The position numbers and the translations under genes were made by a program. DNA of 64,000 bases from Ancylostoma caninum (Eukaryota; Nematoda; Chromadorea; Rhabditida; Ancylostomatidae). The notes beneath the pieces were generated by a model that worked only from the letters and a program-made list of their open reading frames with translations, ran no database searches and was not told where the DNA came from. Shown piece by piece: positions 1-10,569 of this stretch (positions within the stretch are counted from its first letter, which is position 1; every line of letters starts with the position of its first letter). The stretch lies in NCBI GenBank assembly GCA_037903475.1, contig JBAJFG010000080.1, positions 806,001 to 870,000 of the forward strand, in the 5' to 3' direction.

Positions 1-998
1 CTATATTCGAGTTAAACCTATGAGAGCTAAGCGAGCATCAGGAGTTGTTTGGAGGTCCCACCTTAACTGTACGGCCCCACTATGTAGCACTAACATAATC
101 GATTAGTATTTTTGCAACTTCTTAGGAGCAAATCACCCGCTCTAGAATTAGAAAAACAGAAAAATCTTAAAATAGTTTCAATAGCGGAGTAATCATTCTG
201 AAAGAACAGTGATTACTCTTATCAACAAGTAATCTAGCTAGAAGAAGTTGTTTGGAAAAGCTATGTGAGATGGGCTAAATTCTAGCGTAATTTTCCTGGA
301 AGAGTGTTTTATGACACTTTGGGAATACATAACTAACTCACTTTTACGCCGATATAAACGGTGTTTATACTTCGTAGCGCGACTGTCGCGTGCAAGCAAA
401 CTATTTAAAAGCGAGGGTCCCTCGTGGATGCATGCGCATGTAGTGATCGCGTTGTGGTAGTTGGCATTTATCCTCACAATAGCGCGCATCTCCATCGCGT
501 TCTTCCTAAAATTCTCTATGCTAGCTATCCGACTCGATGATTTCGCCTATTTTTTGGGATGGAGTTTACCGTTGTTTTCGTGTTTTTTTAGTTCGTAGTT
601 TTTTAGTTCCAACCAACATATGATGTGTCTGTATGAAATTTAGCTTTGTAGCCGAACACGAGGTTGTTAGTGAACCTTTTATTGGCATATATGATGACTT
701 AGAGGGTGGAGATGATGCTGTGATCCTACTGTGGGTTCATAACAAATATCCGGTATTCGGACGAGCTCTGCAAGACTCTTTCACCTTTGCACTCTACAGG
801 GTGGTGGCAAGCGCTGCTCGGATGGTTCTCGCACCTTTCTTGCACCCTTAACTACTGGTACATTGGAGCTGTTTAGGTCGACATCAGGAATGTTGGGATC
901 AAATGCTCGTGTATCAATTACCTCCTTTGCGTGGTTTTTTTTAGCATAGAAGAGAAGAAATATTCGTTAGTGAACTGGATAAAGCATTCAAATATGTA
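1..998. other. Gene-poor stretch, no recognised gene
   Basis: I see no conserved domain, splice-flanked exon or TIR element here. A 72-codon open frame on the + strand (633-851) has balanced composition and acidic stretches, but it matches nothing I know and shows no splice context that would make it a convincing exon. The stretch ends at the first foldback element. Confidence 0.4.
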
Positions 999-1154
999 CA
1001 GGAAACTCCAAACGGACGCAGACAAAGGTCGGGACCGCGGCGCGCCTCTCTTGGGCAGAGACATGGGAGCTTTGCATGCTGAGCGCCTGGGTCTCTGTCC
1101 AAGAGAGCCGCGCCGCGGTCCCGACCTTCGTCCGCGTACGTTTGGAGTTTCCTG
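999..1154. mobile_element. TA-flanked foldback element, copy 1
   Basis: This 156-bp near-perfect palindrome begins CAGGAAACTCCAAACG, ends with the inverse, and has TA on both sides, as expected for Tc1/mariner-type target duplication. The two arms pair over almost their whole length (the GTCGGGACCGCGGCGCG block reappears inverted), leaving a short loop around 1075-1085. Related copies lie at 39663-39860 and 59464-59671. It codes for nothing and is presumably mobilised in trans. Confidence 0.8.
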
Positions 1155-1571
1155 TAACTAGGGAAAAGTCAATATGACGAATATTCATTCCTCGGCAGTA
1201 ATCCACGTCCTGCCTAAATCTACGTGCTTGAGCACTCTCCTGCAAAAACTTCTGGAAACGACCTTACCACTGCATCAGACTTCAGGATAGAACATGCCCT
1301 TTTAGGAGCAAAACGCGTGTTGTTACCGTATTTTTGGCAAATCCTGTGCTATATGAGCATCGGTAGAAATGTGAGCATTTTCAATCGAGTCTTCATATTC
1401 CCAGCTTCCGAGATGACATATACAGAGAGTATATGGTCTGCCACGGCAAAATCCGCGCTTGAAGTGAATTTTTGAAAGTTCCGTTAACATGAATAGGTGA
1501 ACCGAAGCTGATTTTGGCAATTGATCCACCGGTCACCTCCATTTCCTGGTATGTATGGGAGGTCCTACATA
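1155..1571. other. Intergenic, nothing recognised
   Basis: Short open frames on both strands here have no recognisable domain. The stretch separates two TIR elements. Confidence 0.4.
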
Positions 1572-2463
1572 CAGGGTGCGTCAGAATTATTGACGCACCT
1601 AAAATGAATCTGTAGAAAAGACAATATGCAAAGACATTCCAAATAAGCATATGCAGAATAAAGCCCATGTTTTGGCGATCCGAATAAATACACTCTTGTT
1701 CACAGCAAGCTCTTTCCTTGCTGAAGCACTCACAGAAACGACGAGAGATCGTACAGCCTCTGCGCCGCAACTAACTCAGGTCTACTTTGTCCTATATTTT
1801 GAATTGATAAGCATTCGGGAGCTTGATGTTTCTGTGGATGATAGCGCAGCTCTTGCTCTCTAAGATATCTGTATGGGGTCATCCGTGGACTGGAACTCGG
1901 TTCACAAGGAGGCCTATTCTCTGCCAAATTGAAGTCCCTCAAGTAAATTTCTGAAACTGGGCCCGTACCACTTTTGTCTCTTGCACAACAGCCAAGTCCT
2001 GCCAAAGTACCTATGAATTCACCTTGTGATGAGAACTAAGATAAGCAAGAAAATGAGATAAGAGAATGAGAAACAAGGAAAGGAAAAAATTTTCTATAGT
2101 AAGACATAGATGCCTTTCTTTGGCGGGAACACGACAAGACTTGCGAACAAGGATATGCTTTCATGTGATACTTGGAGAGTAAGACCTGCCCCACTTCCCA
2201 TAGGAGTATCGTTTTCCTATAGCTTACCCTCTTTGTAATATAGAAGAATAATGGACGAAGTTCAGTTGCGGCGCATTGGCGATATTCTCTACTGAAATCT
2301 TCGTGGCTGCTTTTACAAGTAGAGAGCGCTCTCCGGACACGAGTGGATTTCTTGTATTCGCTAAGACATGACCTTCATTTTGGATGTACATGCCTAGTGG
2401 TTTTCGGGATGTTGTCCTTTTTACAGCATAACTTCAGTGCGTCAATATTTATGACGCACCCTG
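1572..2463. mobile_element. 892-bp TIR element with TA target duplication (Tc1/mariner-like)
   Basis: The left terminus CAGGGTGCGTCAGAATTATT continues to TGACGCACC. It is mirrored at the right end, where the sequence reads ATTTATGACGCACCCTG. TA dinucleotides flank both ends (1570-1571 and 2464-2465). The TIR is about 29 bp with a few mismatches. A minus-strand frame at 1730-2005 contains a WPP-like, SPRMTP..YLREQ segment followed by YHPQ. This faintly resembles the C-terminal part of a DDE mariner-type transposase, but the frame is decayed and cannot be functional. Class assignment rests mainly on TA flanks and TIR style. Confidence 0.65.
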
Positions 2464-3102
2464 TATGATCTCCATATAGCCCAGGCTTGATACAATCAGG
2501 TTTCCCTTTGTTCCCTGCGATCTCGCATTTCCTCGAAGCAAAAAGCTTCAAAACAGAAAAGAAGCCAAATTTCGCATAAGTCGCTATTCCAGCGCACAGC
2601 GTACCGAATTCTTCGAAAAGAGCATCTGCTCCTTGAGTGAGGAAAGGGGAAGAACCAATGAATTAGGAAAACTGTACCTCTTTGATTGAGATGCTGATTT
2701 TCTACTTCCATAGTTCTCCATACAAGTGGTCATCTATATTTACTCAACCTTTCAAAAAGACTATGAATTTAATCGTGAAATTTCTACGTAGAGATTAAGC
2801 AATGAAATATGTGCAGAGCTATTTGCATAACTGCCAAGTTTAGTACTGACTTATTTTCCCCGCCTCTCAAATAAGTCAAAGTTATTTCTACTGTTTTTTA
2901 ATAACACTATTTTGACACGTTAGCTATAGAAGTAGTAAAAATACGCTGACTTTGCCATTCTCAAATGACCTGGCTGATGGCGGCAACACCTGGGGGCGTG
3001 TCACATTCCCAGGGTAAGCTTGGCACCGGAGCTGTAACATCTGCGTCCATGCTGCCGTCATGGTATCTCGTGCAGGACATGCCCACTTTGTCGCCTAGAG
3101 TA
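2464..3102. other. Intergenic, nothing recognised
   Basis: The stretch is AT-rich with no supported exon, RNA or repeat. Its last 150 bp are GC-richer and lead into the inverted-repeat element that starts at 3103. Confidence 0.4.
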
Positions 3103-3453
3103 TCCCCAGACTTCGCCAGTTCAAAATGAATAGAAATGAACCGGCGATATAACAAATAAGGATCGTGGAAATGATATGTATCGATTGCACGTTACATCGC
3201 CATGGATCGCTGCCAGACGGAGCTCATCGCCCGTACTCTCAAAGATGTGCCCGAAATGAACTGGCGATGTGAATGATAGCAATAGCGGAAACGATGCCTA
3301 TCGATCGCCACGCCCAATTTATTATCATCGCCCTCACGTCTGGGGTCTCCTCATTCACTTTATCCATGTGGCGATCGCCGGCGGTCGTGGCGATCGCGAC
3401 GACAGCCGGCTGTCGTGGCGATCGCCACGATTGCTGGCGAAGTCTGGGGATAC
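3103..3453. repeat. Inverted-repeat element with CGATCGCC-rich interior
   Basis: The left end, TATCCCCAGACTTCGCCAG, recurs inverted at 3434-3453 as CTGGCGAAGTCTGGGGATA. The interior holds clustered CGATCG/GGCGATCGCC palindromes between 3370 and 3432. This is consistent with a MITE or foldback element. It resembles the CG-rich element at 6455-6704 in composition, but I cannot show common ancestry. Confidence 0.55.
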
Positions 3454-6113
3454 CCTTAGTGCTTGCTGTCCCATCTCTCCCCCCCCCCCCCTCCCCAAAT
3501 TGATGTGTACATGTAATTTTGCGTGATGTTTCGCGGCGTCGCGGCTCCGTGTAAAATTTGCAGATTGGAAGCGCTATCTCCCCTTTTTTTCTTTCCAAAC
3601 AGGGGTAAATTAGGTGCTTCAAACTTGGCGCGTGCTATTTTTCCACTCGTAAACGACAGAAAGTGGTTGGAAGATGAAATATCACTAAATAGTATGCTGA
3701 GACATCCACAAAAGTCCCACGCTACGCCAATCGGAACCAAGTACCTCTTAGCACTATAAATAAAGCACTATAAACAGCAGTAAACGATAAGCATACGAAA
3801 TAAATAAATAAATAATAAAACGAAGAAAACGTATGATGTAAATAAATAAGCTGATTACTAGTTAAGTATAAAATGCTCAGATTCGAGTGACAAACTGGCT
3901 CAGGATTGTAGCACATTCACAACAACATGCAGAAATAGTCATCTGTCTGAAAAAGAAACAAAAGGCAATCGAGAAAAAATACATTGAGGACTCCTTTGAG
4001 TAGCGTCGCTCGTCAACATTCGCGATTACACTGAAAGTATTGAAAAGGGAGGAATATGTACGTTAGTCAGACCCGCAGAAGCCCACTCGCGAGAAGTTTT
4101 GGTTCGATACAAGTTCGATACAGGGCCCTGCCGCCATAACCTCCCCCCCCCCCCCCTCCGGCCAGTTGCGGCTGTAGATTCATGAGGAGAGTTCTCATGC
4201 GCACAGAAACCAGCTGTTCTTAACGTCGTCGCTTCAGATAGCCCTCTGATAGGACAGATGCAGGCATTAGACGAAGGCGCAGTGGGTGTCCTTGGCCTAT
4301 GCTTCAACGTCGCCTCAGTTTCTCCTAAGCTCAAAGCCAGCGAAGTCTGAATAAGCCGCGCTTGGATGGAAGATCCGGCGGATTTCTTACAGCAACAACG
4401 ATTTTCTGCCGCCATTGACAATCTCGTGTAATGAGCGGTGTTATAGTAAGTTCACCTCAGTAAGAAAAAATCAACCATTTCGTGTGCACTTCTGCTGCCC
4501 CATATAGTTGCGTATTTGCCAGAGAAATGCGTCTGCAGTGCGCTGCTTATGGTTTTCCGGTGTTTTCTTTTATGTTTCTCACTTATATGATGTCTTATAC
4601 GATCATTCAATTTCTTGGGTCAAGTTCTTCGTCACTTTTTTACTTGATTTATTTCTGAAATCCCGGCTTGAATCTGCGAATCTCCAATTCCACAAACACA
4701 TCGAAAAAGGGAAAGAATAGACCTATTTCATTGCCGCGCGATGTGATGATCTGAAATTCGAGAGGGCGAGGAAGCATTGATTGTACAGAGAATATTTCGC
4801 TAATAAAATGCTGCAAACAAAGAATTTTAAATAGCACACAGGACCAAGGGACGTTTCATTTCCAGACAAATGAGGGTAACCCGATTATACGGTCGCATAA
4901 TGGGACCGCTCTTGCATTTTCGAAATCGACTTCGCTCGCGACATATTCCGCAAGATTTATGAGCAGTAAGAGCTCGAAACAAGTTAGTCACTTCAAGTAC
5001 TTTCAAAGAAATGAGTTTAGTGCTAAAGTTGCATTAATGAGCTTAGTATCTATCAATAAGCTTACATAAATTCATGAAGAACAAAAAGCGAAAGGCTTTC
5101 CGTTGGGACACGACAGGACACATAACCCAATCACACTTTAGAAACAGCTTTTACGTAGGCAAGCCACAGATGAGACGCATGCTTTTGTGGATAAGTTGAC
5201 TGCCTCCCTAATGTGATCTTTACTCATGCTGTACACGCTGCACTAATGCACCTCCAGCTAAATCCCCAGCGAATGGCTTTGCTTCTGAAGCATTCACGTA
5301 TCTTTTGGAAATTAGCACTGTGTATTGTCTTATTTCCACTACACAATAATGCACAATGATTCACCATGCTCGTAAATCAGAAACTTCTGCTTATACCACC
5401 AGTAACAACTCTGCAATTTCTGCACGCAGTGAACCCGCGGTGCTCGCGAAGGACGGCATCTGCTGATCAACCACGGGCACAATGTGGGTTAGCCGAGCGA
5501 CGTGTGAACTCAATGAGGATGCATGAGCTTCTAGTGCAATAATATAGCGGATATATCAAATAGACGTTGGAACGGTTTGACATTGGGAACTAGTCTCGAA
5601 TGGAACAGCAGCAGCATGACCAGTGTCCCCGAAGGGTTTTAGACTAGAACTGAGCAGCGCAGAATAAGCCAGCATGTCTCCATTAGGCCAACGACATATT
5701 TCACAGCAACGCCATCCTTGCAACCATGCTGCCTCGATTATTTTCGAACAACTGCTCCTATATCAATAAGTGATTCAATGCAAATTGTGCGATGAGATAT
5801 GAGGATTTGTAACACTTTGTTTTAGTCATTTCATCCATTTCCTTGATATGTGAAGTATGCTACAGGCCACTGGCCTTATCTCAATCCCAAGCAGCTGCAA
5901 CTCTTCTCGTGCGTACCCTGCTCTTCAATAGATATTTGAGTCAACCCCAGTGCACGCACGGTCAGCCTACTCCCTCGTTGTTCACTAAACCCTATTATTC
6001 AGCTCTGTTGTCATCCTAATGTCATACGTTACGCTACCTAGAATAACCTAAAATATGTCATACACCTTACGCGGGACGGTGTCACTGGCACTAGATATTG
6101 CAAATTTACATAC
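3454..6113. other. Intergenic; poly-C tracts, no recognised gene
   Basis: This stretch contains long C-tracts at about 3480-3495 and 4142-4157 and otherwise ordinary AT-rich sequence. A minus-strand open frame at 4026-4421 is low-complexity near the poly-C run and is not credible as a gene. No domain, RNA gene or TIR element was recognised. Confidence 0.35.
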
Positions 6114-6260
6114 AATGTCTTCTCAATTTCCTGCTCCCTCAGCAAAAAATCTATTGGCTCCTCAATCACCAGTGTCACTTCCTCACTTCCAGTGAAAAAG
6201 TTTGCTTCAAAAAATGGCAACAGTGCAGACGTAAACGACTCTTCACGGCCTCTGGGCATC
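6114..6260 (-). CDS. Candidate coding exon of an unidentified gene
   Basis: On the minus strand an open segment begins with an in-frame ATG (complement of 6257-6259), preceded by TTTCAAG, and runs to a strong nematode-type donor GTATGTAAATT just below 6114. The roughly 48 encoded residues are rich in Glu, Phe and Leu (for example FEANFFTGSEEVTLVIEEP) and look like ordinary globular protein. I do not recognise the family and found no convincing partner exons on either side. It may be a single surviving exon or chance. Confidence 0.25.
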
Positions 6261-6454
6261 CTTGAAATTGATTGTAACTGTCTAGAAACGTACCGAGGAG
6301 GAAGAGCCTTGAAAAGAATGCCCATTCATATTTTTGACGCGGGAGGAATGGCTTTATTTTAGCCGATGCACCAAAAAATGTGGCGACTTATGTGGCGGAT
6401 GGTGGCGCCTTAGACTCTTGGACTAATAGTGTCCGAAGGCGCAGTAATAAGGTA

Positions 6455-6704
6455 GCCGCTATACTCCTCGAGGAGTATAGCACCTTGCGTCGCCGTCGCC
6501 GGCGGCCGCCAATGTTGGCACCCCTCACAATCGATACGCACCGGCGCCGCAGTCGCCAACATTGGCGGCCGCCGATGTTGGCGATCGCCAGTCGCCGGCG
6601 ACGGCGGCCGCCGCCGCCGCTCCGCCCACAATCGATGCGTATCGGCCTCACAGTCGCCGGCGACGGCGACGCGAGGTGCTACAGTCCTCGAGGACTATAG
6701 CGGC
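6455..6704. repeat. 250-bp CG-rich element with nested palindromic termini
   Basis: The terminal inverted repeats are about 48 bp long. Each terminus is itself a palindrome: GCTATACTCCTC followed by its exact complement GAGGAGTATAGC at 6458-6481, and a nearly perfect counterpart around CTCGAG at the right end. The interior is over 65% GC with repeated GCCGCC and CCAACATTGGCGG inverted units. Long frames across it are low-complexity Arg/Pro artefacts. It is probably a non-autonomous foldback element. Confidence 0.65.
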
Positions 6705-8395
6705 AGTGTAAATGCGATGGTTCAGTGGATGATATATTTATTAATGACTGTACAGGAGATAGAGAGCAAGGTGAGAAGTGAGTAAGGAGCGCCTCGTAGG
6801 GCTTACAGCATCATTCTGACTAGGAACAACTATCTCAAGCATGAGACAGGTCAGCTCCGCCCCTCCACAGGAGGTACAGTATCGGCGGTGAACGTGAATT
6901 CTACAAGGATCATCGATCTGTCGATGATACCGCCCGCCACCCGCCCCCCTCTAATTGCGATAGTGTTAATATGGGGCAAAAAAAAACTAACTACGATTGT
7001 GTTAATATGGTGCAACAAACTATCAATTTCGCAACGCAACAAACTATGAAGTGATCCAGAGTCCATCCTACAGTATGGGGCTTTTAAATGTGACATTGGG
7101 TGTGAGAACCTAGCTCGTTTGAGAGTTCGGGCACTTCATGCTTTTAACGTGCATGACTTCCGCTAGCTCAACATCCAACAGCATTTTGACCGACAGTTCA
7201 GCCAAAATTATTATTAAAGTCCCTGATTAATCGTGAGACTCGAAAATTCAAAGTTCAGAATACGTTTTGTTTGAAAATACGAAGGACTACTTAACTTTTT
7301 ACTATCTCAAACCACGCTGGAATTTTCTGCTCGCTTTGCCATCTCAGTGAAAATAGCTGGTTCACTTTTGATGAAGGCGTTCCTGAAGCGTGACCTCTCG
7401 TACACACGTTCCAAACTGTCTGATTGTAAAAACTATTCTCGGAAATGAAAGTTGGTGAAGTTACACAGCAACAGCATAACAGCTGGGTGCGCAACATAAG
7501 GTACAAGCGCAGCAGATGACTCGAAATTTACCATATTGGCATCCTCCAAACGAAGGTAGAAACTGTAGTGAAAACAGATTCTCAGGGGCAAATGCTGGAT
7601 TGTTTACACAATTTACTGCTGGCGAGCATTCGCTTGATTCTTCTAACAGCCAGTGCGATAACGTTTCGAATCGAATCGCGGCAGAAGCTGTCACGGTCTT
7701 CCGAAGCTCCATCGCCGATTATGAACGCATATGAAGCGAGCGACCCACATATAGAGAGGGTGGCGTCATCGCTTCAGTTCCGCGTTAGCCAATACTTCTC
7801 CAGCGATTCTCATTCCACTGTTGAACCACTTCTCAAAAATCCCTCTATATAAAGACCGATAAGGGTCCAGATTTTTCTAACATCAGACCATGAGAGTGTT
7901 GCGAAATCATTCGTATCTATTGAACTAGACTGCAGGCAGTGATTTCAGAGTTTCGCGGCAGGACCCGTGTCCTTCGCTGGCGTTCTCGCAGCCACCGGGT
8001 GAGACAGTGCTAGCAAGACTTCTTCAGAGACCGCTGCACAACATCTCTTGTTCTTCATTCGAGTCGTACGGCTGCGCTACAGATCTGCTTGGGCGAGGTC
8101 CGTGCACGATTTGAGAGCTCCTTAGACACACTGCAGCGGTTGTATCCATCGCACTCTCTCGCCCGCTCTTGCCCTAGCCTAGCACCCGTCCGAAAGCTCT
8201 GAGCGATTCTGCAGCCACGGAATCAGTTCCAGTTGTACAATCACATGCATATAAAAATGTGTTGTCATAGGTCATTGTGACATTTCCTGTGACCAAGTAT
8301 GTAATTGATCAAACTTCCTGGATAACTGCTAACTTCCTCCCATTGCACTCGAGATTTACAAAGTGTACGAATGCGCAGATGGCGACAGGTGTGCC
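6705..8395. other. Intergenic, no recognised gene
   Basis: No exon with supporting splice sites and no domain was found. Several 70-95-codon frames overlap one another on both strands in 7290-7850 and have no recognisable motif. The stretch ends where the minisatellite begins. Confidence 0.35.
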
Positions 8396-8920
8396 GAGGG
8401 CGAATAGTGTCAGATACAGTTACGTCGATGGAGGAGGAATTCGCAGGGGCACAATTGTGAGCAACACCAGGATACGGGTCCATTGAAAGACGACGTATCT
8501 GCTGTGGCCTGAAAGTGTGGGGAACGCCAGGATACGGTTATGCCGATGGAGTAGGAGTCCGCTGTGGTCGAATTGTGAGGAGAGCCAAAATACTAGCACA
8601 CCGATGGATGATGGGTCTGCTGTAGTCCAAAAGTTTGGGAAACACCAGGATACGGGTCCACCAGTGGGGGATTGGTCTGCTGTGGCCTTAAAGGGTGGGA
8701 ATGTCACGATACGATTACGTCGATGGCGTAGAAGTCCGCTGTTTCCCACTTGTTAGGAACGCCAGGTTACGAGTCTACCATGGCACATGGGCGTGCTGTG
8801 GCTTGAAAGTGGGGTGAAGCGAGCATACGGGTTCGTGAATGGAGGACGAGTCCGCTGTGGGCCAGGTGTTAGGAACGCCAGCATTTGGGTTCACCGATTG
8901 AGTATAGGTCTGCTGGGTCT
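8396..8920. repeat. Diverged minisatellite, about 60-bp period
   Basis: A core of the form GGAACGCCAGGATACGGGT, a variable segment with CGATGGAG, and TCYGCTGTGG recurs at roughly 8396, 8458, 8520, 8578, 8636, 8696, 8754, 8812 and 8871, giving spacings of 58-62 bp and about 8.5 copies. Copies differ by 15-30%, so the array is old. Short frames on both strands echo the repeat and are not genes. Confidence 0.75.
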
Positions 8921-9535
8921 GCACAATCAATTTTTTTTCAAGCGACCTCTATTTTCTCTTGAATATGCAAACAGGTCCTCATCTCTTGGAGTATCCCAAA
9001 AAATCTGAACTTGAATCTTTTCGAGTTTTTATTTACACTGTGTCGGTTGCTGCAAATAGTTCACAGCAATTAGATTCATCTGAAGGATATTCTCGCGCAG
9101 GTTTGGAAGTGACTAGCCGTGACAGGTCCATAGGCATTTAAGAAGTGCGGTGACAACAAACGTGGGATGTGTCATTGCATCTGAAAGTAGCTTTACATGT
9201 TCTTGTGTAAGAAGGAATTCTCGAGAAAGGCTAGCATTGCGAGTACAAGAAGTCGGGAGTTTGCCAGGCCGCCAGACTGGTGGAACACACGCAACGCATA
9301 AGGAGGATTTCCTATCCAACCTCAATTAAGTTTTATTTTCGCTTCTATCTTATCTCGTGAGAATTTCGAAGGCGCAAAGCATTTTCACATACCGCAAGTG
9401 GTGGATCTACCCCACTTTCTTGCGACCCATAGGGGCGCCAATCAAAAACAACAACTTGCAGTTCCAAAAGAACGGAGATATTCAGAACACCAATAACATG
9501 TTGCCGGCGCAGCTTTGTCCAAAAACAACTTGCAG
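8921..9535. other. Intergenic, nothing recognised
   Basis: The sequence is unremarkable apart from short overlapping frames. No domain, TIR or RNA gene is supported. Confidence 0.35.
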
Positions 9536-9745
9536 AGAATCTTCTAACTTGCTGGTTGTTGTCGATCGTTGTCGGCAAGTTTGACGTTATCATGCCACCA
9601 AATTGTCGAGAAGCTTTTTTCCCGACAACTTGTCACGTAAGAGAAAAAACATGTTGTCGACCGGCTTCTCCGAAAACAATTTGTCAATATGCCTCTGCCG
9701 CAACAAGTTGTCGGCAACCTTCTGGCCGAACATTCTGTAGAAGAG
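9536..9745. repeat. Repeat with iterated CAACTTGTCG motifs, copy A
   Basis: The words ACAACTTGTC, TTGTCGGCAA and CTGGCCGAACA recur within 210 bp, many of them near-palindromic around TTGTCGACAA. The same vocabulary in a similar order, including the closing GGCCGAACA..TGT segment, is found at 36640-36870. This looks like a dispersed repeat built from short iterated units. The minus-strand frame here is an artefact of the iteration. Confidence 0.5.
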
Positions 9746-10280
9746 AGAGAGAGTCAGTTTCCCGCACCCGCATAGCATACGATGTTGGGTTGGGATGTGA
9801 TCTGACGATCGAGAAAGATGCTGGTAACTTGCTTGCTGTTTCCTATCCATTTTTCCCGCCTCTCTCCAGAAAATACTCAAATAAAATGAATGAATATGAG
9901 GAAAAGTGGACCAAACCGCGGTTAGTTAAAGTGAAAATAAAAACTTGCACATTCTGTGTACGCCATTCGACACGCTGAACATCGTGATATGGTTAGATTT
10001 TCCGGCTAATGATTGGTTGGGTTGCAAATACGCACATAGAATGTCAATTAATATTAAGTATCAGCCAAATTGTCCGGCTCAGTAGTGGTGCTCGCTTTGC
10101 TTTCCGTGCCATCTCCTTCTCGTGCAGGAAATTGGGAGGGTGGCGGGTCCTATTCAGGGGAAGCCGCGAACCGGTGCAAGCAGATGCGTAGAGCAAAGGA
10201 ACAGGCACTAAAACAGGATGACCATGACTTAACATGACTTCGCGCTAGTGATGGGTGATGACAGTATTATACCCGCAAAG
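9746..10280. other. Intergenic, nothing recognised
   Basis: No gene is supported. The final part (about 10190-10280) resembles the sequence following the next MITE (10562-10600): both contain a CAAAGGAA..AGGCACTAAA-type string. Confidence 0.35.
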
Positions 10281-10561
10281 CAGTGGCGGACGCAGGGGGG
10301 GGGGGCGGGGGGGTGCGCCCCCCTCCGAGAATGGGTCGCCAAATTTTCGAAATTACTTTACAATACAAATAAAAATCTTGTGTTAGTTTATTTCTAAATG
10401 TTTATTTTTATTACTATTTTTAATATATTTTTTTATTTATTGTTTATTATTATAATTAATATTATTACTAATTTTATTTTCCGTCTGGGTCCCCAAAACG
10501 GCGGAGACCCCACTTTTCTTTCCACGCTCCCCCTCCCGCCCACTTTCTGCGTCCGCCACTG
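10281..10561. mobile_element. hAT-type MITE with perfect 8-bp target duplication
   Basis: The termini CAGTGGCGGACGCAG and CTGCGTCCGCCACTG are perfect inverted repeats. CCGCAAAG occurs immediately outside both ends (10273-10280 and 10562-10569), which is an intact 8-bp target-site duplication. CAGTGGCGG-type termini with 8-bp duplications are typical of hAT superfamily elements. The 281-bp body has a poly-G run after the left TIR and an AT-rich middle, with no transposase frame, so it is non-autonomous. Confidence 0.9.
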
Positions 10562-10569
10562 CCGCAAAG

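Noticed and set aside
6380..6700. Arg/Pro-rich protein genes on both strands
   Set aside because: These frames are by-products of the CG-rich foldback element; composition is low-complexity and symmetrical on both strands.
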